The notes below the pieces were generated by a model that saw only the letters and a program-made list of their open reading frames with translations, was not told the DNA's origin and did not search any database. The position numbers and the translations under genes are program-made. Positions 26,464 to 34,765 of a stretch of DNA of 53,002 nucleotides are shown piece by piece (positions within the stretch are counted from its first letter, which is position 1; every line of letters starts with the position of its first letter). Source of the stretch: Lachnospiraceae bacterium (GTDB lineage Bacteria > Bacillota > Clostridia > Lachnospirales > Lachnospiraceae); the NCBI GenBank assembly GCA_015056865.1, contig SVFM01000018.1, forward strand, positions 1 to 53,002. Direction: 5' to 3'.

Positions 26464-27795
26464 ATGAAAAAGCAAATCATAAAGAACTATGAACAGGCAG
26501 TGGAATATCTGTACGCTGTCCCCAGATTTACAAAGAAAAGTCAGATGGAGGATACCCGGCGCTTTTTGGCGGCGCTGGGTCATCCTGACAAAGACATGCG
26601 GATCATCCATGTGGCCGGTACCAATGGAAAAGGATCCGTGTGTACTTATCTGCGCAGCATTTTGATGGAGGCTGGATACAGCTGTGGTGTATTTACCTCG
26701 CCTCATCTGGTGGAGTGCAGAGAGCGTTTTTCCATAGATGGGCAAATGATCTCCAAGGAGTCTTTTTACGCAGCATTTATGGATATTTATGATAGGTTGG
26801 ATTGGGAAAGCCTGAAGAAGGGTGAGGGATATCACCCTACCTTTTTTGAATATTTGTTTTTTATGGCCATGCTGATCTTTCGGGATCGAAAACCGGATTT
26901 TTGCATTCTTGAGACAGGACTTGGGGGAAGGCTGGATGCCACCAATGCGGTGGAGAAAAAGGAACTTTCAGTGATCACTCGGATCGGTATGGATCATATG
27001 GAGTATCTGGGAGATACTTTGGAAGAGATCGCGGGAGAGAAAGCAGGTATTATTGCTGAGCAGGTACCTGTGGTATATTTGGCGGAGCCTTCGGAGGCAG
27101 AGGCAGTGATCCTGGGTCAGGCCACGAAAAAAGGTGCCCCTGCACATAAGGTGTCGAAATCCGACTATGCATACTTAAATTTTAAGAATAAAAGCATTGA
27201 TTTTTCCTACCATTCTCGGTATTATGATTATATTAGACTTTGTCTGCACACCATTGCCCGTTATCAGATGGAAAATGCTTCCCTCGCCATCCGGGCTGTT
27301 GAGGTTCTGGATGAGGGAAGGAGCATTACCCGGGAGCATATCACAGCGGGAATCAGCAAGGCATTTTGGGCCGGACGCATGGAGGAAGTGGCAGGTGAGT
27401 TTTATGTGGACGGCGCTCATAATGAAGACGGCATCAGGGCTTTTTTGGAAACAGTCATATCAGATGGTTGGCAAGGTAGCCGTCATCTGCTGTTTAGCGT
27501 GGTAAAGGATAAGGCCTATCAGTCCATGATAGCCGGCATTGCAGGCAGCGGTTTGTTTGACAAGGTCAGTTTTGTACAGATGCAGGGTGGCAGAGCCTTG
27601 CATACGGAACAAATCGTAGAAATATGGAAACAATATACGGGGAGCGTTGGTACAGTCTATCTTTCAGTGGAGCAGGCTGTCAGGGCACTTCTCTCTGGGA
27701 GAGATTCTAAGGAGAGAATATATGCTGCAGGTTCTTTGTATTTAGCAGGCGAGATAAAAGACGTGTTGGAGAGGTGCGCACATGATCAACTTTGA
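26464..27795 (+). CDS. folC: Folylpolyglutamate synthase / dihydrofolate synthase
   Basis: The 443-residue Mur-ligase-family protein has the P-loop VAGTNGKGSVCTYL near residue 50, the folate-loop segment FTSPHLVECRERF, and the later ETGLGGRLDATNAV and DGAHNEDGIRAFLE motifs. It adds glutamate to folates (and may join dihydropteroate with glutamate). It follows valS by 2 nt, a pairing common in Firmicutes, so it is under T-box control as well. Confidence 0.95.
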   Translation: MKKQIIKNYEQAVEYLYAVPRFTKKSQMEDTRRFLAALGHPDKDMRIIHVAGTNGKGSVCTYLRSILMEAGYSCGVFTSPHLVECRERFSIDGQMISKESFYAAFMDIYDRLDWESLKKGEGYHPTFFEYLFFMAMLIFRDRKPDFCILETGLGGRLDATNAVEKKELSVITRIGMDHMEYLGDTLEEIAGEKAGIIAEQVPVVYLAEPSEAEAVILGQATKKGAPAHKVSKSDYAYLNFKNKSIDFSYHSRYYDYIRLCLHTIARYQMENASLAIRAVEVLDEGRSITREHITAGISKAFWAGRMEEVAGEFYVDGAHNEDGIRAFLETVISDGWQGSRHLLFSVVKDKAYQSMIAGIAGSGLFDKVSFVQMQGGRALHTEQIVEIWKQYTGSVGTVYLSVEQAVRALLSGRDSKERIYAAGSLYLAGEIKDVLERCAHDQL

Positions 27796-27928
27796 AGAGG
27801 AATTGAAAAAGTTTCATCCCAGTTTGGAGGTGGAGGATGCAGCGGACGCCATCTATAACCAGGACTTGACAGATGTGGCGGATATATTGGTAAAGATGGT
27901 TAAGGAGACACAGGTAGAGGAAGAGTAG
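27782..27928 (+). CDS. Small conserved-looking protein of 48 residues
   Basis: A short acidic protein begins MINFEEELKKFHPSLEVEDA and ends KETQVEEE. It starts with ATG inside the end of folC (14-nt overlap) behind GGAGAGG at 27768, and ends 13 nt before the next gene, which is the packing of a real operon gene. It is all helical, without Cys or membrane segment. Function is unknown. Confidence 0.6.
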   Translation: MINFEEELKKFHPSLEVEDAADAIYNQDLTDVADILVKMVKETQVEEE

Positions 27929-27941
27929 AAAGGACGACGGC

Positions 27942-29348
27942 ATGAATTGTTATAATTGCGGCAGTAGGCTGTCTGAACATGATTTTTGTACTGCTTGTGG
28001 CGCCGATGTAACGTTGTATAAGAAAATTATGAGAGTATCCAATCTTTACTACAATGAAGGATTGGAGAAGGCGGGCGTCAGGGATTTGACCGGGGCAGTG
28101 GTCAGCCTGCGGCAAAGTTTGAAATTCAATAAAAATAATGTAGAGGCAAGAAATTTGTTAGGCCTGGTCTATTTCGAGATGGGCGAGGTTGTGGCGGCAC
28201 TCAGTGAGTGGGTTATCAGCAAGAATCTGCGGCCACAGAAAAATGTTGCGGATGTTTACATCAACATGATACAAAACAATGCCTCCCGTTTGGAGTCCAT
28301 CAATCAAACCATCAAAAAGTATAATCAGGCTCTTGCCTATTGTCTTCAGGACAGTAAGGACCTGGCCGTGATCCAGCTGAAGAAAGTGCTTTCTCTGAAT
28401 CCAAAGTTTCTGAGAGCACATCAGCTTTTGGCCCTGCTTTACATTGACAGTGAGCAGTGGGAAAAGGCCAAGAAAGAGCTGGTAAAATGTAGTGAGGTTG
28501 ATGCAAACAACACGCTAACCAGGCGATACATGAAGGAAGTAGACGCCATGCTGGAGCCTGATGAGGGTGTCAGGGGTGAGGCGAAACGCAAGAAGGACGA
28601 GGCGGTGCGCTATCAGAGTGACAATGAGATCATTATTCAGCCCCTTGGTGTCAAGGAACCCAAGCGAAGTGGAGTCAGCACCTTGCTCAACCTGGTCATC
28701 GGATTGGCCATCGGTATGGCAGCCATTTACTTTCTGGTGTTGCCGGCAGCAGTTGGCAAGGAGCGGGAGAAGGCCAATCAGCAGGTGCTTCAGATCAGCG
28801 GACAGCTGGATGGAAAGACATCTACCATTGCTGAGATGGAGCAGCAGAACGAAGATCTGCGCACAGAGATAGAGGAGTTGGAAGCCAAGCTGAACGGCTA
28901 TGTAGGCGAGGGAGGTACCCTGAATACCATAGACGGTCTATTGGAAGCCGCAAAGGAGTATTTGAATACTGGTGATGTGGTGGCTACAGCCGAGCGCCTG
29001 CAGGAGATTGCGGATACCGTGACCCGGGAGGATGCCTCTGAGTCCTTCTGGAATTTATATGATGTACTGTTTGCCAAGATCGGTCCGGAGATGTCAGCGT
29101 CTTATTATGCCACAGGCAGTAAGGCATATGGAGATGCATTGTATGACGATGCGATAAAGGATCTGACCCAGGCAGTGTACTACGATCCGAAGAACAGGGA
29201 TGCTTTGTTTACTCTGGGCAATGCCTACATGCGCAGTGAGGACAATGAAAATGCCATTGCCACTTATGAGAAGGTGATAGAGCTGTTCCCCGATACACAG
29301 GTTGCCAACAGAGCGCAGTCGTATATCAAACAGCTGCAGAGCGAATAA
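27942..29348 (+). CDS. Zinc-ribbon, single-pass membrane protein with TPR domains
   Basis: The 468-residue protein has an N-terminal zinc ribbon (CYNCG at residue 3 and CTACG at 16), TPR repeats (residues 45-200, with ARNLLGLVYFEMGEVVAALS), one transmembrane helix (246-270), a coiled coil (272-325) and a second TPR group (390-465, DALFTLGNAYMRSEDNENAI). The layout suggests a scaffold that links cytoplasmic and outer-face partners. It is the last gene of the valS-folC operon; the structured repeat element copy 2 follows. No partner can be named. Confidence 0.8.
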   Translation: MNCYNCGSRLSEHDFCTACGADVTLYKKIMRVSNLYYNEGLEKAGVRDLTGAVVSLRQSLKFNKNNVEARNLLGLVYFEMGEVVAALSEWVISKNLRPQKNVADVYINMIQNNASRLESINQTIKKYNQALAYCLQDSKDLAVIQLKKVLSLNPKFLRAHQLLALLYIDSEQWEKAKKELVKCSEVDANNTLTRRYMKEVDAMLEPDEGVRGEAKRKKDEAVRYQSDNEIIIQPLGVKEPKRSGVSTLLNLVIGLAIGMAAIYFLVLPAAVGKEREKANQQVLQISGQLDGKTSTIAEMEQQNEDLRTEIEELEAKLNGYVGEGGTLNTIDGLLEAAKEYLNTGDVVATAERLQEIADTVTREDASESFWNLYDVLFAKIGPEMSASYYATGSKAYGDALYDDAIKDLTQAVYYDPKNRDALFTLGNAYMRSEDNENAIATYEKVIELFPDTQVANRAQSYIKQLQSE

Positions 29349-29433
29349 AACATAAGAACAGGAAATCCTGAATTTACCAAGGAAGAACTTATAGGAAATC
29401 TATAGGTTCTTTTTATATTAATAATAGGTGTTT

Positions 29434-29621
29434 GCGAAATCAGGCCGGCAGGGGCGCAGGGGGGACCAGGGTGGTGATAGGCCCTTAAAAAACGTCAGCA
29501 CTTGGATTTTTCAAGCAGTTTTGCGCAGAAAAATCCATAGTACTGTTACGTTTTTCACGGAGCGAAAGCATGCCTAACGCCGCCTTGGTCCCCCCCTGCG
29601 CCCCTGCCGGCCTGATTTCGC
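29434..29621 (+). repeat. Structured repeat element, copy 2
   Basis: The arms 29434-29476 and 29578-29621 are complementary over about 43 nt with one extra base and a few G-U-compatible differences. Their sequence (rich in GGGGCGCAGG) has no similarity to the arms of copy 1. The 101-nt core (29477-29577) shares with copy 1 GGCCCTT, GCACTTGG, TTTTTCAAG, TTGCGCAGAAAAA, TAGTAC and GTTTTTCACGGA in the same order and has the same length. It lies between the TPR gene and spoIIAA, ending 36 nt before the start codon. Confidence 0.8.
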
Positions 29622-29656
29622 GATCACCCAATTATTTCTAAGAAAAGGAGGACAAT

Positions 29657-29962
29657 ATGGAAGATTTCAAGGTAATTGACAATTATCTGATGATCAGGAT
29701 GCCGGAGGAGATAGATCATCACAAATCAGGTTATATCAGTGAGCGGGCGGACCGGTATATTTTGCGGGAAAAGGTGGACAACATCGTATTCGATTTCGAG
29801 GACACCCGCTTTATGGATTCCTCAGGAATCGGTATCATCATGGGACGTTATAAAAAGATTTCCTGCTTTGGCGGTAAGGTCTTTGCTATTCATGCGGACC
29901 GACAGATCAAAAGGATACTTTACATTTCGGGACTGCATAAGATTGTTGAGATAATGGAGTGA
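29657..29962 (+). CDS. spoIIAA: Anti-sigma-F factor antagonist
   Basis: The 101-residue STAS-domain protein has the phosphorylation segment RFMDSSGIGIIMGRYK (Ser55/Ser56 region) that matches SpoIIAA. In the forespore the unphosphorylated form binds SpoIIAB and frees sigma-F. AAAAGGAGGACAAT precedes the ATG. It heads spoIIAA-spoIIAB-sigF. I could not identify the sigma-H promoter expected here; the structured repeat element occupies the upstream region. Confidence 0.96.
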   Translation: MEDFKVIDNYLMIRMPEEIDHHKSGYISERADRYILREKVDNIVFDFEDTRFMDSSGIGIIMGRYKKISCFGGKVFAIHADRQIKRILYISGLHKIVEIME

Positions 29963-29977
29963 GAAAGGAGAACGAGG

Positions 29978-30529
29978 ATGATCGGAATAAAAGAGGAAGT
30001 GCATTACATACTGCAGGAAGGAAAAAAGATAAAAAATGAGATGAGCATGGAGTTTGATGCGATTTCAAGTAATGAAGGCTTGGCCAGAGTGGCTGTTGCA
30101 GCCTTTATCGCCCCCTTAAATCCTACTTTGGAGGAGGTGTCCGATGTGAAGACTGCGGTATCCGAAGCGGTGACCAATGCTATTATCCACGGTTATGAAA
30201 ATACATACGGATACGGTAAACATGGGCAGGTTACACCTGTATACTGCCATATCCGGGAAGGAAAAGTCTATTTAAGGTGCAGGATAGAAAAAAGCATTTT
30301 ATTTGTGGAGGTGGAGGATAAGGGAGCCGGGATTGAAAATTTGAGCCAGGCCATGGAGCCCCTGTTTACAACCAAACCGGAGCTGGAGCGTTCTGGTATG
30401 GGATTTGCTTTTATGGAGGCCTTTATGGATGATCTGGATGTGGAATCCGCACCCGGTCAAGGAACCATTGTGAAAATGAAGAAGAAGCTGGGGAGCGGAG
30501 CATGGTTGCCGGAGGAAGGTGAGGATTAG
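29978..30529 (+). CDS. spoIIAB: Anti-sigma-F factor / serine kinase
   Basis: The 183-residue GHKL kinase has SEAVTNAIIHGY (N box), VEDKGAGIE (G1 box) and TTKPELERSGMGF (lid and G2). It binds sigma-F and phosphorylates SpoIIAA. Compared with the Bacillus protein, which begins MKNEM, this one carries 17 extra N-terminal residues; the equivalent of the Bacillus start is IKNEM, with Ile coded by ATA at 30029. A strong GAAAGGAGAACGAGG precedes the ATG at 29978. There is also an insert of about 15 residues after the N box (GYGKHGQVTPVYCHI). Confidence 0.95.
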   Translation: MIGIKEEVHYILQEGKKIKNEMSMEFDAISSNEGLARVAVAAFIAPLNPTLEEVSDVKTAVSEAVTNAIIHGYENTYGYGKHGQVTPVYCHIREGKVYLRCRIEKSILFVEVEDKGAGIENLSQAMEPLFTTKPELERSGMGFAFMEAFMDDLDVESAPGQGTIVKMKKKLGSGAWLPEEGED

Positions 30530-30531
30530 TC

Positions 30532-31248
30532 ATGGAGGAGGTATCAGTACTGATTGCTAAGTCACAGGCCGGAGATAAAAATGCCAGGGAAGTACTGATA
30601 GAAAACAATTTGGGATTGGTGCATCACATTGTAAAGAGATTTTTGGGAAGAGGACATGACGCGGAAGACCTTTTTCAGATAGGCAGTATTGGGCTGATGA
30701 AGGCCATTGATAAGTTTGATCTGTCTTACGATGTGAAATTCTCCACCTATGCAGTACCTATGATATCAGGGGAGATCAAACGGTTTCTTAGGGATGACGG
30801 TATGGTTAAAGTGGGGCGTACCCTAAAAGAGAATGGATTTAAGGTAAAGATTGCCAGGGAAAAGCTGACCCAGCGTCTGGGAAGGGAACCTCATATTCAG
30901 GAGGTGGCCGCAGAGTCCCAGCTTACAGAGGAAGAAGTGGTTATGGCTATGGAGGCAGGTGCAGAGGTGGAATCCATTTATCAGTCCGTGTACCAATCGG
31001 ACGGAAGCGAGATTTATCTTGTGGACAAGCTGGTAAGCGAGGACAGGGACAAAGAAGACCTTCTCAATCATATGCTTTTGGAACAGCTTCTTCAGGAACT
31101 GGACGAGAAGGAGCGGGAGCTTATCAATATGCGATATTTTCAGGAGCAAACTCAGACAGAAGTAGCCAAAAGGCTTGGCATCAGCCAAGTACAGGTCAGC
31201 CGACTGGAAAAACGAATCCTGATTAGGATGAGAGCAAGAATCACATAA
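30532..31248 (+). CDS. sigF: RNA polymerase sigma-F factor
   Basis: The 238-residue sigma factor has region 2 (DLFQIGSIGLMKAIDKFD, KFSTYAVPMISGEIKRFLRDDG), region 3 and region 4 with the helix-turn-helix TEVAKRLGISQVQVSRLEKRI. It drives early forespore genes and is held by SpoIIAB. It starts 2 nt after spoIIAB. In Bacillus spoVA genes follow close by; here they lie 11 kb away. Its 3' flank holds half of a split terminator. Confidence 0.96.
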   Translation: MEEVSVLIAKSQAGDKNAREVLIENNLGLVHHIVKRFLGRGHDAEDLFQIGSIGLMKAIDKFDLSYDVKFSTYAVPMISGEIKRFLRDDGMVKVGRTLKENGFKVKIAREKLTQRLGREPHIQEVAAESQLTEEEVVMAMEAGAEVESIYQSVYQSDGSEIYLVDKLVSEDRDKEDLLNHMLLEQLLQELDEKERELINMRYFQEQTQTEVAKRLGISQVQVSRLEKRILIRMRARIT

Positions 31249-31334
31249 ATAATTATGCACAACCGAAAAAGGATCCGCCCCTCCACCAAGAGTCATTTAG
31301 TTAAGTGAAATTTCAGGATGTAAATTTCGGTTGC

Positions 31335-31363
31335 TTGAATGCAACAGGCTTTAGTGATAAAAT
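31335..31363 (+). promoter_or_regulatory. Promoter and hairpin operator of the second XRE gene
   Basis: TTGAAT (31335-31340) and TAAAAT (31358-31363) are 17 nt apart. The -35 lies inside the inverted repeat GTTGC-N6-GCAAC (31330-31345), a possible self-regulation site. Confidence 0.5.
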
Positions 31364-31389
31364 AATTCCATCCAAAAGGAGGGATGATC

Positions 31390-31959
31390 ATGCTAAATAA
31401 AAATATCAAAGCACTCCGAAAGGCTAAGGGATTGTCTCAGGAGGAGCTTGCTATCAAATTAAATGTGGTTCGTCAAACAGTTTCAAAATGGGAGAAAGGT
31501 ATATCAGTTCCAGATGCTGGAATGGTAATTCAAATCGCAGAGGTTCTGGATACCACGGTTAATGTTTTGCTTGGAGAAGAAATACCAAAGTCTGAGGAAG
31601 CTGATTTTACAAAAACGCTGGCGGCTAAACTGGAAGTATTGAACGAGCAGTATTCTAAACAGAGTGAGCATCGCCGTAAAATTTGGAGAATTGTGTTTGC
31701 TACAATTTTGATTGTCTCGGCGGTTTCATTGATTAGATATGTGTTTTTCTTTGCTTCAATATATCAAATGCAAAGTTTGGGGGACGCATCTACAAGTGTC
31801 ACTGTAATCGGTGGTGGCGCTGTTCCGGCATATATTCCGATTTGGTACTATTTTTCTGTGTCGAAGCCTGTATTGCTTAGTGCGCTTGCAGCTATTGCAT
31901 CAGCTATTGGACTCTATCGAACTAGAAATAATGCATTGTGCAAAAGGCAATGTTTCTAA
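31390..31959 (+). CDS. XRE-family regulator with membrane segments
   Basis: The 189-residue protein has an N-terminal helix-turn-helix (KGLSQEELAIKLNVVRQTVS, KWEKGISVPD) and, after a charged linker, two or three hydrophobic helices (WRIVFATILIVSAVSLIRYV; PVLLSALAAIASAIGLY). Membrane-tethered XRE regulators of this kind are common in Clostridia. The ATG at 31390 is preferred because AGGAGGG is 7 nt upstream; the ATG at 31384 is only 1 nt from it. The gene is AT-rich, transcribed alone, and enclosed by the split inverted repeat, so it looks inserted. Confidence 0.83.
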   Translation: MLNKNIKALRKAKGLSQEELAIKLNVVRQTVSKWEKGISVPDAGMVIQIAEVLDTTVNVLLGEEIPKSEEADFTKTLAAKLEVLNEQYSKQSEHRRKIWRIVFATILIVSAVSLIRYVFFFASIYQMQSLGDASTSVTVIGGGAVPAYIPIWYYFSVSKPVLLSALAAIASAIGLYRTRNNALCKRQCF

Positions 31960-32064
31960 TTGAACAGATAAACAAATTCAAGTTTTTCTAATTATTTAAT
32001 GTGGAATGGTCTCCTTTTTCCGGTTGTGATTCCTTAATTTTTTATGAATTCCACCAGTTTCCAC

Positions 32065-32093
32065 TTTATATACAGCAAAAAATAAAGTATAGT
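32065..32093 (+). promoter_or_regulatory. Promoter of the GH25 gene
   Basis: TTTATA (32065-32070) and TATAGT (32088-32093) are 17 nt apart, 50 nt before the ATG. Confidence 0.5.
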
Positions 32094-32142
32094 AGAATAA
32101 AGAACCTGTTCACCCGAAAGTAAGGATACAAAGGTACATTGC

Positions 32143-33222
32143 ATGAAACAGAAGAAAAAAGATACGATATTTTATGTGTTCACTGTAATCAGCTGTCTGG
32201 TTGCCATGATCGTGGTTGTGATTGCGGCGCTGCTGGTATATGACAAAATCAAAGAAAAGGCGGCGGAGAAGGCCCAGAAGGAAGCACAGGAGGCTCTGGC
32301 ACAGACACCTCCGTTGATTTACACCCAGGATGACGTGGATCTTATGGTGACCAAAGCAGTCAATGATGCTCGGGAGCAGGCCAAGGTGGAGGGAGAAGGC
32401 GCTATTTTGTCAACCATTCAGGAGAGGCTTGCACAGGGAAGTACTGTGATGGAGACTTTGCGACCTCTGTATCCAGATAAGTTGGTCATCTCCAGTGGAG
32501 GGATCTATCATTTTGTTCCCATTCAGTATGACCTGAAGATGCATGAGCGCAAGCAGGAGAATTTGTCAGTGCTGGAAAGTGGAGAACTGCAATATAAGGT
32601 GGACGAAGAGGTGGTTACCCAAAAGGGAATTGATGTTTCCAAATATCAGGGTGATATCGACTGGAAGAAGGTAGCCGAGGACGGCGTGGAATATGCCTTT
32701 ATCCGGGTGGGCATCCGGGGATACGGAGAAGAGGGTAAGATTGTATTGGATGACAAGTTTACCAAGAACGTGACCGGAGCCAAGAAGGCAGGTATCAAGA
32801 TAGGGGTTTATTTCTTTGGACAGGCGATCACAGAGGAGGAAGCCAGGGAAGAAGCTGCCTTTGTACTAAAGCAGATCGCGCCTTATGATATTGATTATCC
32901 GGTGGTTTATGATCTGGAAAGGGTCAGCGCCGAAAACGGCCGTATGAATGCCCTGACTCCTACCCAGCGCACAGATGTGACCATTGCTTTTTTAGAGGCC
33001 ATCAAAGAGGCAGGATATCAGCCGATGCTGTACGCCAACACAGAGATGTTGGGGGTACTGGTGGAAATGGAGCGTCTGGAGGATTACGAAAAATGGTTTG
33101 CCTATTACGGTACAGAGATGTATTTCCCTTATGATTATGCTATTTGGCAGTATACGGATAAAGGAGCCGTAAATGGCATCAAAGGAGATGTGGATCTGAA
33201 TATCAGCTTTAAAGGATGGTAA
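32143..33222 (+). CDS. Membrane-anchored GH25 lysozyme
   Basis: The 359-residue protein has an N-terminal transmembrane anchor (residues 10-35, FYVFTVISCLVAMIVVVIAA), a charged Ala/Lys/Glu helix, a short unknown domain, and a GH25 muramidase domain from about residue 165: GIDVSKYQGDIDW with the catalytic Asp, YAFIRVGIRG, GVYFFGQA and VVYDLE with the Asp-x-Glu pair. It would cut the glycan backbone of peptidoglycan at the outer face of the membrane. A terminator follows. Confidence 0.92.
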   Translation: MKQKKKDTIFYVFTVISCLVAMIVVVIAALLVYDKIKEKAAEKAQKEAQEALAQTPPLIYTQDDVDLMVTKAVNDAREQAKVEGEGAILSTIQERLAQGSTVMETLRPLYPDKLVISSGGIYHFVPIQYDLKMHERKQENLSVLESGELQYKVDEEVVTQKGIDVSKYQGDIDWKKVAEDGVEYAFIRVGIRGYGEEGKIVLDDKFTKNVTGAKKAGIKIGVYFFGQAITEEEAREEAAFVLKQIAPYDIDYPVVYDLERVSAENGRMNALTPTQRTDVTIAFLEAIKEAGYQPMLYANTEMLGVLVEMERLEDYEKWFAYYGTEMYFPYDYAIWQYTDKGAVNGIKGDVDLNISFKGW

Positions 33223-33228
33223 AAATCA

Positions 33229-33262
33229 GGAGATGCGTTTACTCGCATCTCCCTTTTATTTT
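33229..33262. terminator. Bidirectional terminator between GH25 and M81 genes
   Basis: GGAGATGCG (33229-33237) pairs perfectly with CGCATCTCC (33244-33252), followed by CTTTTATTTTTG. The M81 stop codon (33239-33241) lies in its loop. Confidence 0.8.
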
Positions 33263-34762
33263 TGCCGGAGAAGGTTGATAGTCTTCGGGTAAATCATAAG
33301 GATAAAACCCTGCAGGAAGATTTTTCCACCGGAAAGATTTCAGGTTGGAAGCTCCTGCACCGGGGGTGTCTGCAAAGCATATCCTGCCTGCAAATTTGCC
33401 GTAAGAGGCTCTAAAAGAGGTATTGGCCTTGACCACGATCAGATCGTACAGGGTAGGCTCTATGCCAAAGTGGCGAAGGAGCTGGGGATCGCCGGTGGAT
33501 TTGGGGGCATCACATACCATGATGTCAATATTGCCAAAGCTGATCACCGCAGCCGGGCCCACATAATAGTGGGCGCCTTTTCCGGCCGGTCCTTCGTTGA
33601 AAAAGTGACCGTCGTGCAGGGAGCGGACCTGTCCTATGGCCTTGATGGAGCCCGGCAGGTTGGGGGTAAATTTGGCGCCAACCTCAAATTCTGCACGGTT
33701 TCCTACACCTACCCGGAAGGCCTGCTTTACTGCCTCAGGATCCTTTGCATACATACCTGCCCGGATGGGAGAATTCCGTTCCAGAAGTCTTTTGGCCACC
33801 ACCAGGCTGTCACCTACGGCGCCTCCGTTGGCGGAGTCTGCAGCGTCAATCAAAAGCACAGGTTTAGGACAGGAAGGATCCTGGGCCAAATCGATTGCTT
33901 CATCTATGGACATCAGATCCGGCCAGTAGCTGTCCCGGCGGCGGAACAATTCTGCGGCCAGAAGATCTGCGCAGTCGGCAGCGGTTTTAGGATCGGAAGC
34001 AATGGCAATGACGGTGCTGCCGATAGTTGGAATATCCAGCCAGGGCTGCACCTGGAAGGTGGTGTAATCCAGCAAGGTTTTATTTTGGATCAGGTTATTT
34101 CCGGTATCGATCACTTCCTTAAAGGCCCCTTCCAGAGAGGTATATCCTGCAGGCGGTACCATCATGGGAAGGGTGGTGGCGGCCATATGCATCGGCTCGC
34201 CGGCAAGCAGTTTCATACAAAGGCTGGCAGCCCGATAGCCGGTTTCATAGAAATCTGTATGAGGATAGGTCTGGTAACCGCAGATGATGTCTGCGTTTTT
34301 CAGCATTTTTTCCGTAACATTGGCATGGAGATCGCAGCTGGCACTGATGGGTCTGTCCCCGGCCAGTGTTCTTAGAAATTCCAGAAGGTCACCGCAGGCA
34401 TCATCTCTTTCGGTGGTGCAGGTGGCTCCATGGAGACTGGCGCATATGGCGTCGAAGCCGCCTGACATCTTGGCATACTGTGCGATCTGATCACAAAGCA
34501 GCCGGAAAACAGATTCCTCTACACGGCCGCCGGAGGAGGCCCGCAGAGAAATGGTGGGTATGACCAGATTACCGGCATCTTCAATGGCATCAAAGATACC
34601 GTGGGGGGCACAGGGAATCTTGCGGCATTGGTCATAAAATTCTTGCCCCTGAGCATAACGGACAGCTTTGAAATTTTCCAGACCGTCAGGAATGGGGTTG
34701 AATGTATTGGATTCCTGAAGAAATTCCAAGACCAGAATTTGTTTTGGGGAAGTTGCGCTCAT
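33239..34762 (-). CDS. M81 family metallopeptidase (MlrC-like)
   Basis: The 507-residue protein matches MlrC/M81: start EFLQESNTFNP, metal ligands in CDLHANVTEKM and YPHTDFYETG, SLHGATC, and the C-terminal half with DAADSANGGAVGDS. M81 proteins are zinc enzymes first known for microcystin breakdown; in catabolic operons their real substrates are unknown. AAGGAGG overlaps the last codons of the kinase gene, 3 nt away, so it is the last gene of the operon from 40.7 kb. Confidence 0.88.
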   Translation of the reverse strand: MSATSPKQILVLEFLQESNTFNPIPDGLENFKAVRYAQGQEFYDQCRKIPCAPHGIFDAIEDAGNLVIPTISLRASSGGRVEESVFRLLCDQIAQYAKMSGGFDAICASLHGATCTTERDDACGDLLEFLRTLAGDRPISASCDLHANVTEKMLKNADIICGYQTYPHTDFYETGYRAASLCMKLLAGEPMHMAATTLPMMVPPAGYTSLEGAFKEVIDTGNNLIQNKTLLDYTTFQVQPWLDIPTIGSTVIAIASDPKTAADCADLLAAELFRRRDSYWPDLMSIDEAIDLAQDPSCPKPVLLIDAADSANGGAVGDSLVVAKRLLERNSPIRAGMYAKDPEAVKQAFRVGVGNRAEFEVGAKFTPNLPGSIKAIGQVRSLHDGHFFNEGPAGKGAHYYVGPAAVISFGNIDIMVCDAPKSTGDPQLLRHFGIEPTLYDLIVVKANTSFRASYGKFAGRICFADTPGAGASNLKSFRWKNLPAGFYPYDLPEDYQPSPAKIKGRCE

Positions 34763-34765
34763 AAG

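Larger units (their letters stand above)
31258..32028. repeat. Inverted repeat flanking the XRE gene: a split terminator?
   Basis: CACAACCGAAAAAGGA (31258-31273), right after sigF, is complementary to TCCTTTTTCCGGTTGTG (32012-32028) with one extra base. A T-rich run (TTAATTTTTTATG) follows the second arm, and weaker similarity continues outward. Joined, the arms would make a normal terminator for sigF; the XRE gene lies between them. Confidence 0.55.

Noticed and set aside
33470..34375. Open frame of 301 codons on the plus strand opposite the M81 gene
   Set aside because: Antisense shadow of a well-supported gene in a close-packed operon; no ribosome site.
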